DNA from: Mucilaginibacter sp.
GTDB lineage: Bacteria; Bacteroidota; Bacteroidia; Sphingobacteriales; Sphingobacteriaceae
Length of the DNA stretch: 19,420 nucleotides
Assembly (NCBI GenBank): GCA_025934475.1
Contig: JAICXZ010000003.1
Span: forward strand, 1-19,420
Direction of reading: 5' to 3'
Position 1 is the first letter of the stretch, and each line of letters begins with the position of its first letter. A program made the position numbers and the translations under genes. A model generated the notes under the pieces. The model was not told the DNA's origin, made no database searches, and saw only the letters and a program-made list of their open reading frames with translations. Positions 1-8,383 of this stretch are shown one piece after another.

Positions 1-1254
1 AGCATCTCATTTACTTTAAAACAATTTTCACGATCATTTTTGCTGGTAGCTGTTTTTGCAATCCTGGGGCTGTCTGCGCGTGCGCAGGGTGATGCCGCCA
101 AGGGCGAAGCTATCTTTAAATCAAAATGTACTGCGTGTCATAAGATCGACCAACGAGTAGTAGGTCCGGCGCTGGGTCCCACATTGGCATCGGAAACCGA
201 TGATAAATGGGTGACCAAATGGATCCAGAATAACCAGGCTTTGATCGCGGCCAAAGACCCTAAGGCGCTGAAGATATACAATGAGTATAACCAGGCCTCA
301 ATGACCGTATTTGCTGATCTTACGGATGCTGATGCCGCTAACGTTATAGCATATGCTCGGACTTCGTGGAAGGATATGCAAGCTGCTGCAAATAATCCTA
401 AGAATGCTGCCCCGGTAGAAAAAGGCCCAAGCAATATTATGGTATTCGGCCTGATCGGTATCATTGTCGTTGCATTGGTGGTTATCCTTGTGTTGGGTAA
501 AATTACCAAATCATTGGAGCGTCTGATCGCAAGCAAACCTGAATTATTGGTTCAAGAGCCTGCTGTTGAAGCAGCTCCGGTTGATAAATATGCTTTCGCA
601 AAGAAATTACTCAAGAATAAAAAGTTTGTATTCTTCGTGTTGATCTGCGTATCCATCGCCGGTGGTAGCTGGACCTGGGTTACTTTATGGAATACCAACG
701 TTCACCAGGGCTATCAGCCGGTGCAGCCGATCAAATTCCCGCACGACCTGCACGCTGGTGCTATGCAAATCAAATGTCAATACTGCCACTCTGGTGCATA
801 CAAATCAAAAAATGCTTCTATTCCGTCGCTTAACTTCTGTATGAACTGCCACAAAACAGTTAAGACCGAGTCTCCGGAGATACAGAAGATATATGCTGCC
901 TTGGGTTATGATCCTAAAACTGCAAAATACGATAGCACCAAGGCAAGACCAATCCAGTGGGTTCGTATCCACAACCTGCCCGACCTGGTTTATTTCAACC
1001 ACTCACAACACGTAAAGGTTGCCGGTTTGAAATGCCAAACTTGCCATGGTCCGGTTGAGACAATGAAAGAAGTTTACCAGTATTCGCCACTTACAATGAA
1101 ATGGTGTATCCAGTGCCACAAACGCACCGAGGTTAATTATAAAGGTAACGCTTATTACGAAAAACTGCAGCAAGTTCACGATCTGATCCAAAAAGGTGAG
1201 AAAGTGACCGAAGCGCAGATGGGTGGTATCGAGTGCGGTAAGTGCCACTATTAG
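1..1254 (+). CDS. actA: Alternative Complex III subunit ActA, multiheme cytochrome c (5' partial)
   Basis: Membrane-anchored periplasmic c-type cytochrome that carries electrons from ActB towards cytochrome oxidase. The frame is open to base 1, and a TTG at 40 lies inside an apparent signal peptide (hydrophobic run ending near ARAQG), so the real start is probably upstream of the window. There are six CxxCH heme sites: CTACH at 127-141, in a monoheme cytochrome c domain with a likely axial Met at 301-303, then CQYCH 775-789, CMNCH 838-852, CQTCH 1033-1047, CIQCH 1105-1119 and CGKCH 1234-1248. Two hydrophobic helices (about 436-507 and 622-690) separate the monoheme domain from the pentaheme domain. 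ActA of characterised complexes is known for five hemes; the sixth lies in the N-terminal domain. It is followed by actB after a 131-base gap containing an inverted repeat. Family assignment is firm. Confidence 0.95.
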   Translation, partial: SISFTLKQFSRSFLLVAVFAILGLSARAQGDAAKGEAIFKSKCTACHKIDQRVVGPALGPTLASETDDKWVTKWIQNNQALIAAKDPKALKIYNEYNQASMTVFADLTDADAANVIAYARTSWKDMQAAANNPKNAAPVEKGPSNIMVFGLIGIIVVALVVILVLGKITKSLERLIASKPELLVQEPAVEAAPVDKYAFAKKLLKNKKFVFFVLICVSIAGGSWTWVTLWNTNVHQGYQPVQPIKFPHDLHAGAMQIKCQYCHSGAYKSKNASIPSLNFCMNCHKTVKTESPEIQKIYAALGYDPKTAKYDSTKARPIQWVRIHNLPDLVYFNHSQHVKVAGLKCQTCHGPVETMKEVYQYSPLTMKWCIQCHKRTEVNYKGNAYYEKLQQVHDLIQKGEKVTEAQMGGIECGKCHY

Positions 1255-1271
1255 AATATAGAGCCAGGAAG

Positions 1272-1365
1272 CAAGAATCAATACAAATGTTGAAACTTGA
1301 AAAGTGGCTGAGCTTAAAAAGTATATTAAAAATACAATCTTGATTCTCGGATCTTGATTCTTGAA
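1272..1365. repeat. Intergenic inverted and direct short-word repeat between actA and actB
   Basis: The word CAAGAATCAA at 1272-1281 is matched by its perfect reverse complement TTGATTCTTG at 1354-1363. The right side also carries a direct repeat, TCTTGATTCT at 1338-1347 and again at 1352-1361. The loop is AT-rich and about 70 bases long. No T-run follows, so an intrinsic terminator is unlikely; actB must be co-transcribed or have its own promoter. Two other gaps in the window have similar word-plus-reverse-complement architecture. Confidence 0.6.
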
Positions 1366-1385
1366 TCCAACAACATATAGCTTAA

Positions 1386-4300
1386 ATGGACAGCAATAAA
1401 AAATACTGGAAGGGTTTAGAAGAACTAAACAACGAACCGGAATTTGTTGAGAAGAATAAACACGAGTTTGCCGAGCCGATCCCAATTGAGGATGTGCTGA
1501 CCGGCGGTGGCCTTGAAGGCAAAACCCCGCGTCGCGACTTCCTGAAAGCTTTGGGCTTTGGTGTGGGCGCTGTTACCCTGGCTGCTTGCCAGAAGGTGCC
1601 GGTGCACAAATCTATCCCATACCTCATTAAACCTGAAGAGGTTACTCCGGGTGTGGCTAACTACTATGTTTCCACTTATGACGGTCACGCTATTTTGGTT
1701 AAAACCCGTGAAGGTCGTCCAATTAAAATAGAAGGTAACCCTGCCGATTTGTTGTCAAAAGGTGGTTTGAGCGCACAAGCTCAGGCTTCAGTTCTGGACC
1801 TGTACGATTACAATCGTTTCCAGAACGCTATGCTTGATGGCGGTGACTCAACCTGGAACAATATCGACGAGTTTGTTAAACACGAACTTGGCGCTATTAA
1901 AGCAGGTGGTAAAAAGATCAGGCTGGTTAGTTCAACTATCAACAGCCCTTCTACGCTGAATGTTATTGCTGATTTTATTGCAGCATATCCTAATACCAAG
2001 CACGTTACTTACGATGCGATCTCATATACTGGTATCATCCAGGCTAATCAAAACAGCTTTGGCAAAGCCGTTGTTCCGCACTATCACTTCGAAAAAGCGG
2101 ATGTGATCGTAAGCTTTGGCGCCGATTTCCTGGGTACCTGGATTTCCCCAGAGGAGTTCATGAGCCAGTGGGTTCAAAATCGTAACAACAAATCGCTTAT
2201 CAGCAAAAAAATGTCTCGCCATATCCAGTTCGAAACTGGTATGAGCCTGACGGGTTCAAATGCTGACTCACGTGTGTTGATCAAACCATCAGAAGAAGGT
2301 CCGGCTTTGATAAACCTGTACAACGAGATCAGCGGCACTACTTTACCTGGAAGCAAACCATTGGGCAATACCAACGCTGATAAGGCGATTAAATTGGTTG
2401 CTGCAGAACTAAAAGCTGCGAAAGGCAAAGCCCTGGTAGTATGTGGTTCGAACGATGTAGCTAAACAAGTGCTGGTAAATGCTATCAATGCTCAGTTGGG
2501 CAGCTACGGTACTACCATCGATTTAGATAACAATTCAAATCAATATAAAGGCAATGATGCAGAGTTTGTTGAGTTTGTTGCGGAAATGAACCGCGGTGAA
2601 GTTGACGCCGTGTTCTTCCTCAACTCGAACCCTGTTTATGAATACCATAACGGAAGTGCGATTGCCGATGCACTGAAAAAAGTGCGCTTGCGTGTAACAT
2701 TTGCGGGTGCGAAAGATGAAACTTCTGAGCATTGTAACGTAGTTGCTCCTGGTCACTACTACCTGGAATCATGGGGCGACGGAAACGCTATCGAAGGCTA
2801 TTACACCGTCATTCAGCCTGCTATCAACCCGGTATATGAAACCCGTCAGGCTGAAGAGAGCTTGATGAAATGGTCGGACAGCACTACAAAAGATTATTAC
2901 ACCTACGTACGCAATAACTGGGACAAAAACCTCCTTGCAAAAGGCGGACTGTCTGGGCAAAAAGGATGGGAAACCTTGCTACAAACAGGTTTTGTTAAAG
3001 CAGCAGATAAGCCGGCAGGCAGCTATGCATTCAGCAAAGACCTGAACGGTGTAGCACAAACTATCCTGGCTCAAAGCAGCAAATTGGCGGCTTCGTCAGA
3101 TGCTGTGGAAGTGCAGCTTTACCAATCAGTAGCTATGCGCGATGGTAAACGTGCCAACAACCCATGGTTACAGGAATTGCCTGATCCGGTATCGAAAGTT
3201 ACCTGGGATAACTTCGCTTCAATGTCGCCAACCGACATGAAGAACAAAGGTTACGCTCAAGGCGATGTTATTACAATAGAAGCAAAAGGTTCTGACGGCA
3301 GCAGCCACACAGTTACTTTGCCTATCCTGACACAGCCTGGCCAGGCACAAGGCACTATTTCGATAGCGCTTGGTTATGGTCGCAGCGTTGCCGGCCCTGT
3401 TGGTAAAGGAGTTGGTCAAAACCTATATCCTTTCCTGAAATCGGATAATGGTACTTTCCAGAATTGGACAGTAGCGAAAATTACACCGACAGGGGACCAG
3501 ATCATCCTGGCTCAAACACAGACTCACCACTCGATCGAAGGTCGTAACGTGATTCGTGAAACTACATTTAAAGATTACGTTAAAGATCCGTCATCAAACA
3601 GCGGCGGTACTTTAAAACATAAAGAATACGAAAGCTTGTGGGACGAATACGAGCATCCGCAGTACAACTGGGTGATGGCGATCGACCTGAATGCTTGTAC
3701 CGGTTGCGGCGCCTGCGTTGTGGCTTGTAGCGCTGAAAACAACATTCCTGTTGTAGGCCGTGACGAGGTTCGCCGCCGCCGCGAAATGCACTGGATCCGT
3801 ATCGACCGTTACTACAGCTTTGTTGACGACGGTAAATCGGTAACTGAAGAACACGAAATCGAGGATCTGAAGGATCTGGACAATGTACAGGTGGTTTACC
3901 AGCCAATGCTTTGCCAGCATTGTGACCATGCTCCTTGCGAAACAGTTTGCCCGGTATTGGCAACCGTTCACTCGAGCGAAGGTTTGAACCATATGGCTTA
4001 CAACCGTTGTGTAGGTACACGTTACTGCGCTAACAACTGCCCGTACAAAGTACGTCGTTTCAACTGGTTCAACTACTGGAACGATTCACGCTTCGATAAC
4101 TACCTGATCAACGAACATACACACCTGGTGCTGAATCCTGATGTTGTTACCCGTTTCCGCGGTGTGATGGAAAAATGCTCGATGTGTATCCAGCGTATCC
4201 AGGCAGGTAAGCTGAAAGCTAAGATGGAAAAACGTCCGGTAGCTGACGGCGATATCAAAACAGCTTGCCAGCAAACTTGCCCGACCAACGCGATCATTTT

Positions 4301-4448
4301 CGGCAACAGGAATGACAAGAATTCGGAAGTAGCAAAATTGCTGACCAGCGACAGAACTTATTATGTATTGGAAGAACTTAACACGCAGCCGGGTATTGGT
4401 TACCAGGTTAAGGTTAGGAACAATACAGCAGTTGAAACTCAAGCATAA
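1386..4448 (+). CDS. actB: Alternative Complex III subunit ActB, molybdopterin-oxidoreductase-like plus Fe-S domain
   Basis: Large peripheral subunit of 1020 aa. It accepts electrons from quinol oxidised at ActC and passes them along Fe-S clusters to ActA. Residues about 75-720 resemble molybdopterin oxidoreductases; in this family that domain is known to carry no cofactor. Residues about 755-970 are a PsrB/NrfC-like ferredoxin domain with four Cys groups: C771/774/777/781, C843/846/851/855, C875/881/885 and C931/934/961/965. The third group has Thr878 in the CVGTRYC motif where a fourth Cys would be, in line with the single 3Fe-4S cluster known for ACIII. The N terminus carries a twin-arginine motif (R49-R50, RRDFLK) followed by a lipobox-like LAAC with Cys68, suggesting Tat export and lipidation. 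The long charged stretch before the RR motif is normal for this family. actC starts 26 bases downstream. Confidence 0.97.
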   Translation: MDSNKKYWKGLEELNNEPEFVEKNKHEFAEPIPIEDVLTGGGLEGKTPRRDFLKALGFGVGAVTLAACQKVPVHKSIPYLIKPEEVTPGVANYYVSTYDGHAILVKTREGRPIKIEGNPADLLSKGGLSAQAQASVLDLYDYNRFQNAMLDGGDSTWNNIDEFVKHELGAIKAGGKKIRLVSSTINSPSTLNVIADFIAAYPNTKHVTYDAISYTGIIQANQNSFGKAVVPHYHFEKADVIVSFGADFLGTWISPEEFMSQWVQNRNNKSLISKKMSRHIQFETGMSLTGSNADSRVLIKPSEEGPALINLYNEISGTTLPGSKPLGNTNADKAIKLVAAELKAAKGKALVVCGSNDVAKQVLVNAINAQLGSYGTTIDLDNNSNQYKGNDAEFVEFVAEMNRGEVDAVFFLNSNPVYEYHNGSAIADALKKVRLRVTFAGAKDETSEHCNVVAPGHYYLESWGDGNAIEGYYTVIQPAINPVYETRQAEESLMKWSDSTTKDYYTYVRNNWDKNLLAKGGLSGQKGWETLLQTGFVKAADKPAGSYAFSKDLNGVAQTILAQSSKLAASSDAVEVQLYQSVAMRDGKRANNPWLQELPDPVSKVTWDNFASMSPTDMKNKGYAQGDVITIEAKGSDGSSHTVTLPILTQPGQAQGTISIALGYGRSVAGPVGKGVGQNLYPFLKSDNGTFQNWTVAKITPTGDQIILAQTQTHHSIEGRNVIRETTFKDYVKDPSSNSGGTLKHKEYESLWDEYEHPQYNWVMAIDLNACTGCGACVVACSAENNIPVVGRDEVRRRREMHWIRIDRYYSFVDDGKSVTEEHEIEDLKDLDNVQVVYQPMLCQHCDHAPCETVCPVLATVHSSEGLNHMAYNRCVGTRYCANNCPYKVRRFNWFNYWNDSRFDNYLINEHTHLVLNPDVVTRFRGVMEKCSMCIQRIQAGKLKAKMEKRPVADGDIKTACQQTCPTNAIIFGNRNDKNSEVAKLLTSDRTYYVLEELNTQPGIGYQVKVRNNTAVETQA

Positions 4449-4474
4449 TTATTATAACAAGAGATATATAACGT

Positions 4475-5944
4475 ATGGCATCTCATCATGAAGCAATAAT
4501 AAGGGAACCGTTAATTACCGGGGAAAATATCACCTACGCAAAGATTTCAGATGATATTTTGAAACCGGTAGAAAACATGCCGAACAGGGCCTGGTGGATT
4601 GGCTTCACCGTAGCGTCGTTGGGCGCGTGTCTCTGGGTGTTCGCAGTAAGCTGGACATTCTGGTTCGGTATCGGTTCGTGGGGATTGAACAAAACAGTGG
4701 GTTGGGCCTGGGACATCACCGGTTTCGTGTGGTGGGTAGGTATCGGTCACGCAGGAACGCTTATTTCGGCCATCTTGCTCCTCTTCCGTCAAAACTGGCG
4801 TAACTCCATTAACCGTTCTGCTGAGGCTATGACCATCTTCGCGGTTATTTGTGCCGCAACTTATGTTGTATCGCACATGGGCCGTCCATGGCTGGCATAC
4901 TGGCCGCTTCCGCTGCCAAACCAGTTTGGTTCATTGTGGGTTAACTTCAACTCGCCACTGGTATGGGACGTATTCGCGATCTCGACATATTTCTCGGTAT
5001 CGTTGTTGTTCTGGTACACAGGTTTATTGCCCGACTTGGCAACTATCCGCGATCGTGCAACCGGTATCCGTCGCAGAATATATTCAATATGCTCATTCGG
5101 CTGGACAGGTTCAGTGAAAACATGGCAGCGTTTTGAGACGGTGTGTTTGATCCTGGCAGGTGTTTCAACTCCTCTGGTACTTTCGGTACACACCATCGTA
5201 TCCATGGACTTTGCAACCTCGCTGGAACCAGGGTGGCACACTACCATCTTCCCTCCATACTTCGTTGCGGGTGCAATCTTCTCTGGTTTCGCCATGGTGC
5301 AAACCCTGTTGCTGATAGCACGTAAAGTATTAGGCCTGGAAAATTATATCACGATGTTCCACATCGAGTCGATGAACAAGATCATCCTGTTGACAGGTTC
5401 TATCGTAGGTGTGGCTTATTTGACCGAGTTCTTCATCGCCTACTACTCGGGCGGCGAATACGAACAATACACTTTCTTAAACCGCTTTATCGGTCCATAC
5501 TGGTGGGCAGGTTGTATGATGTACGGCTGTAACGTATTGATGACGCAGTTGATGTGGTTCAAAAAGATCAGAACAAACATCCCTGTATCATGGGTGCTGT
5601 CAATCGTGGTAAATATCGGTATGTGGTTCGAGCGTTTCGTAATCATCGTGATCTCGCTTCATCGTGACTTCATCCCATCAAGCTGGGCGATGTTCTATCC
5701 AACATGGGTTGACGTAAGCGTGTTCGTAGGATCGATCGGTTTGTTCTTCACTATGTTCCTGTTGTTCATCCGCGTACTGCCCTCAATCGCTATCGCTGAG
5801 GTGAAACTGTTGCTGAAATCATCCAGCGAGCAGGCTAAGAAGAAATTGATGGCTGACGGTCATGTTGATGAATCACACGCCGAATTCTATAAAGAGTCGT
5901 TAACGAAATTTGACACGGTACAACTGTCAAACTATAAAAAATAA
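4475..5944 (+). CDS. actC: Alternative Complex III subunit ActC, NrfD/PsrC-like quinol-binding membrane protein
   Basis: Polytopic membrane protein of 489 aa in the NrfD/PsrC family, with about ten hydrophobic segments from residue about 40 to 440 and a soluble charged C-terminal tail of about 45 residues. In structurally characterised ACIII the ActC side, beneath ActB, carries the quinol site; I infer the same here. The translated protein is Trp- and aromatic-rich at helix ends, as usual in the family. It lies 26 bases after actB and 5 bases before actD, clearly one transcription unit. Its paralogue ActF is encoded three genes downstream. The ATG at 4475 is the first in frame after an AT-rich leader, and the N terminus (about 38 polar residues before the first helix) fits the family. 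Confidence 0.96.
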   Translation: MASHHEAIIREPLITGENITYAKISDDILKPVENMPNRAWWIGFTVASLGACLWVFAVSWTFWFGIGSWGLNKTVGWAWDITGFVWWVGIGHAGTLISAILLLFRQNWRNSINRSAEAMTIFAVICAATYVVSHMGRPWLAYWPLPLPNQFGSLWVNFNSPLVWDVFAISTYFSVSLLFWYTGLLPDLATIRDRATGIRRRIYSICSFGWTGSVKTWQRFETVCLILAGVSTPLVLSVHTIVSMDFATSLEPGWHTTIFPPYFVAGAIFSGFAMVQTLLLIARKVLGLENYITMFHIESMNKIILLTGSIVGVAYLTEFFIAYYSGGEYEQYTFLNRFIGPYWWAGCMMYGCNVLMTQLMWFKKIRTNIPVSWVLSIVVNIGMWFERFVIIVISLHRDFIPSSWAMFYPTWVDVSVFVGSIGLFFTMFLLFIRVLPSIAIAEVKLLLKSSSEQAKKKLMADGHVDESHAEFYKESLTKFDTVQLSNYKK

Positions 5945-5949
5945 GAATA

Positions 5950-6486
5950 ATGAGCAGCACTAAATTTATATTGGGCCTTTTTGATGATCCTGATGTGATG
6001 ATGCACGGGATAGATCAATTGCAGAAGAATAGTGTCCCCATTTATGATGTCTATACGCCAATGCCTATACACGGTATTGATGATAAACTGGGAATCAAAT
6101 CATCGCGACTTGGCTACGCTGCCTTTATGTTCGGCGTGTTGGGTGGTACTACCATCTTCAGTATCATCTATTATACGTTGGTACACGACTGGCCGATGAA
6201 CATCGGTGGTAAACCAGCCTTTGCGGTTCCGGACTTTATCCCGGCTACTTTCGAATGGACGGTATTGTTCACTGCGTTTGGTATGACGATTACGTTCTTC
6301 TTCGCCACGCACTTGTTCCCAGGTCGCGCACCACGTGTAATGGAGCTGCGCGCGACCGACGACCGTTTTGTGATTGCAATTGACGCAAAGGGCAACGTGC
6401 CGCACGACGACATAACAAATATTTTAAAAGAAGCAGGCGCTGTAGAAATTAAGCATAACGACAGAAAATATGTTAGCTATGAATAA
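5950..6486 (+). CDS. actD: Alternative Complex III subunit ActD (DUF3341)
   Basis: Small integral subunit of 178 aa. It opens with a soluble domain (residues about 1-55, beginning FILGLFDD, typical of DUF3341), followed by two transmembrane helices (about 56-80 and 97-121) and a soluble C-terminal tail of about 55 residues. In known ACIII structures ActD packs against the ActC/ActF membrane core and carries no cofactor; no Cys or heme motif is present here. It starts 5 bases after actC and its 3' end overlaps the actE start, implying translational coupling. Length and order match the conserved actABCDEF arrangement. Confidence 0.95.
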   Translation: MSSTKFILGLFDDPDVMMHGIDQLQKNSVPIYDVYTPMPIHGIDDKLGIKSSRLGYAAFMFGVLGGTTIFSIIYYTLVHDWPMNIGGKPAFAVPDFIPATFEWTVLFTAFGMTITFFFATHLFPGRAPRVMELRATDDRFVIAIDAKGNVPHDDITNILKEAGAVEIKHNDRKYVSYE

Positions 6487-7057
6487 GACAAAAATATTGG
6501 GGATTGCATCGGTGGCTATTATGGCAACTATTGCAGTTACCTCGTGCAAGGATAAAAGAAGCACAGGGTGGGAATACGCCCCCAATATGTATGAACACCT
6601 TGCGTATGATCCTGACCAGCCTAACCCTAATTTTAAGGATGGCAAGACAGCGCAGAAACCACCTGCCGGTACTATCCCGGTTGGTTTTACAACATTCGAC
6701 TATCCGAATACCAAGGAAGGTTTAGCATTGGCTGAAGCCGAGGTAAAAAGCCCATTGACTGAATCGGCTGCTAACCTGGCCGAAGGGAAGGAACTGTTCG
6801 AAAGCTTTTGTATGCCATGCCATGGTAAAAACGGGCAGGGTGACGGTTTGGTAGTGGCACACGGTTTTCCTCCGCCGCCATCATACTCAAAAGGTCAATC
6901 ATCACGCGGTGGCGCAATGAAGGACCTGACCGATGGAAGAATATACCATACTATAACCTATGGATTAAATGCAATGGGTTCGTACGCTTCACAGCTTGCA
7001 CCGGAAGAGCGCTGGAAAGTAATTATGTATGTACACCAATTACAAAAACAACAATAA
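6479..7057 (+). CDS. actE: Alternative Complex III subunit ActE, monoheme cytochrome c lipoprotein
   Basis: Lipid-anchored monoheme cytochrome c that takes part in handing electrons from ActA towards the oxidase. The N terminus MNKTKILG leads a short hydrophobic signal ending in a lipobox, VTSC, so the protein is probably a lipoprotein. The heme site CMPCH lies at 6809-6823 in a C-terminal cytochrome c domain, with a plausible distal Met in the NAMGSYASQL stretch. About 80 Pro/Asp-rich residues link the anchor to the heme domain. I chose ATG 6479, which gives an 8-base overlap with actD (ATGAATAA). An in-frame ATG at 6470 would add three residues and cannot be excluded. actF follows after 6 bases. 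Confidence 0.94.
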   Translation: MNKTKILGIASVAIMATIAVTSCKDKRSTGWEYAPNMYEHLAYDPDQPNPNFKDGKTAQKPPAGTIPVGFTTFDYPNTKEGLALAEAEVKSPLTESAANLAEGKELFESFCMPCHGKNGQGDGLVVAHGFPPPPSYSKGQSSRGGAMKDLTDGRIYHTITYGLNAMGSYASQLAPEERWKVIMYVHQLQKQQ

Positions 7058-7063
7058 TTTTAA

Positions 7064-8335
7064 ATGAAGACTCATAATAGTTTTGACGAGCAATATCAAT
7101 TTACAGGTAAAATAAAGACCTGGAGCTTGATCGCTATTGTTATAGGTGTTGTTACCATTTTGGCCGGATTTTTAACCGGGCACCAACAGCGTACGTTTTC
7201 GAACCTGCTGCTGATGGGTTACTATTTTACTTGTGCTTGTACTGCCGGCGTCATGTTTTGCGCTATCCAGTACGCTGCCCAGGCAGGATGGTCGGCTTCG
7301 ATTCTGCGCGTACCGCAGGCATTTGGCAAAGTGTTGCCGATAGCTGCTGCTATACTGATCATCATTATCGTAGCTGGTCTTAAAATGACCCACGTTATTT
7401 ACGTAGATGGCAAGCCGCACGTAGAGCCTTATTTGTATGCACGCTGGGCAACAGCTGACTTGCATGTGAAGAGCAGCGGTATATACGATTCTGTGATCGA
7501 AGGCAAATCGGGTTACCTGAATTTCCCGTTCTTCATCATCCGTATTATCGGTATGCTGATGATCTATAGCTTCTTCGGTTGGCTGCTTTCTAAGTACTCA
7601 AATAGCGAGGATGAATTGGGCGGCATGAGGTTCTACAATAAGAGCTTTGTTGCTTCAGCTGTGTTCCTGGTATTGTTTGGTTTTACTGTTCCTGTATTCG
7701 CTTTCGATACCATCATGTCGCTGGAAGCTCGCTGGTTCTCAACTATGTTTGGCTGGTATAACCTGGCGGCATTGTGGGTAAGCGGTCTGTCAATCATGGC
7801 TCTGGTACTCATTTATTTGAAAAAGCAAGGATATATGCCTTGGGTTACCATGGATCATATTCACAATATGGGTCTTTTTATGTTCGCCTTTTCAGTGTTC
7901 TGGACCTACACCTGGTTTGCCCAGTTCCTGTTAACTTACTATGCTAACATCCCGGAGGAAGCCGCATATTTTTATCGCCGCTGGGAGCCTGACTTTATGG
8001 TTTGGTTCTGGCTCAATATCGTTGTCAACTTCGGTGCACCGCTGTTAGTATTGATGTCGCGCGACTCAAAACGGTACCTGGGTACAATGCAGGTAATGTG
8101 CGTGATCCTGATATGTGGTCACTGGCTCGACTACTTCCAAATGATAGCTCCAAATACCATCAATACGCAAGAGCGTCATTGGTACTGGGGTGTAATTACC
8201 TGGGTTGAACCGGGCGTATTTATCGGTTTTGCGGGCCTTTTCACTTTCTTGGTGATGAACGCGCTGAGCAAATTCAAATCGCTTGCCCCGAAGAAACACC
8301 CGTTCCTGGAAGAGAGCTTACACCATCACATTTAA
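7064..8335 (+). CDS. actF: Alternative Complex III subunit ActF, NrfD-like membrane protein
   Basis: Second NrfD-family membrane subunit of 423 aa, with about ten hydrophobic segments between residues 20 and 410 and a short His-containing C terminus (ESLHHHI). It is a paralogue of ActC that forms the other half of the membrane core; in this family it is usually annotated as a quinol:cytochrome c oxidoreductase subunit. No metal or heme motif is visible. Its role in proton movement has been proposed for ACIII, but nothing in this sequence alone decides that. It ends 48 bases before the cytochrome oxidase subunit II gene, so ACIII and oxidase are encoded side by side, in keeping with a physical supercomplex. 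Confidence 0.95.
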   Translation: MKTHNSFDEQYQFTGKIKTWSLIAIVIGVVTILAGFLTGHQQRTFSNLLLMGYYFTCACTAGVMFCAIQYAAQAGWSASILRVPQAFGKVLPIAAAILIIIIVAGLKMTHVIYVDGKPHVEPYLYARWATADLHVKSSGIYDSVIEGKSGYLNFPFFIIRIIGMLMIYSFFGWLLSKYSNSEDELGGMRFYNKSFVASAVFLVLFGFTVPVFAFDTIMSLEARWFSTMFGWYNLAALWVSGLSIMALVLIYLKKQGYMPWVTMDHIHNMGLFMFAFSVFWTYTWFAQFLLTYYANIPEEAAYFYRRWEPDFMVWFWLNIVVNFGAPLLVLMSRDSKRYLGTMQVMCVILICGHWLDYFQMIAPNTINTQERHWYWGVITWVEPGVFIGFAGLFTFLVMNALSKFKSLAPKKHPFLEESLHHHI

Positions 8336-8342
8336 TAATTAC

Positions 8343-8350
8343 TAAATTTG
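8343..8350 (+). promoter_or_regulatory. Candidate Bacteroidota -7 box before coxB
   Basis: TAAATTTG fits the Bacteroidota -7 consensus TAnnTTTG and sits 33 bases before the ATG of coxB, which would leave a leader of about 25-30 bases. No convincing TTTG -33 box is present at the expected distance, so this may be weak or chance. If real it would give the oxidase genes an internal promoter separate from the act genes. Confidence 0.3.
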
Positions 8351-8383
8351 CAACCTGATATAGAATACCAAATAGATATAAAA

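Noticed and set aside
138..536. Minus-strand open frame of 132 codons opposite actA
   Set aside because: Antisense to the heme-binding and helix region of actA; the composition reflects the complement of Ala/Val-rich codons and there is no independent evidence.
875..3200. Possible horizontal transfer or mobile island signal in the act genes
   Set aside because: Codon use and base composition look even along the operon, and no integrase, transposase, tRNA or direct-repeat boundary was seen.
3580..4020. Minus-strand open frames of 146 and 126 codons opposite the ActB Fe-S region
   Set aside because: They lie wholly inside actB, overlap each other in different frames and show no domain, signal or start context. 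They are shadows of a strongly constrained plus-strand gene.
3990..4040. Missing Cys in the third Fe-S group of ActB (CVGTRYC) as a defect
   Set aside because: Thr at this place is in line with the single 3Fe-4S cluster known for ACIII, so it is a family feature and not a loss.
8348..8383. TTG start for subunit II, 12 codons upstream of the ATG
   Set aside because: The added residues are polar and would precede a textbook signal peptide, and the TTG overlaps a possible -7 promoter box. ATG 8384 is better.
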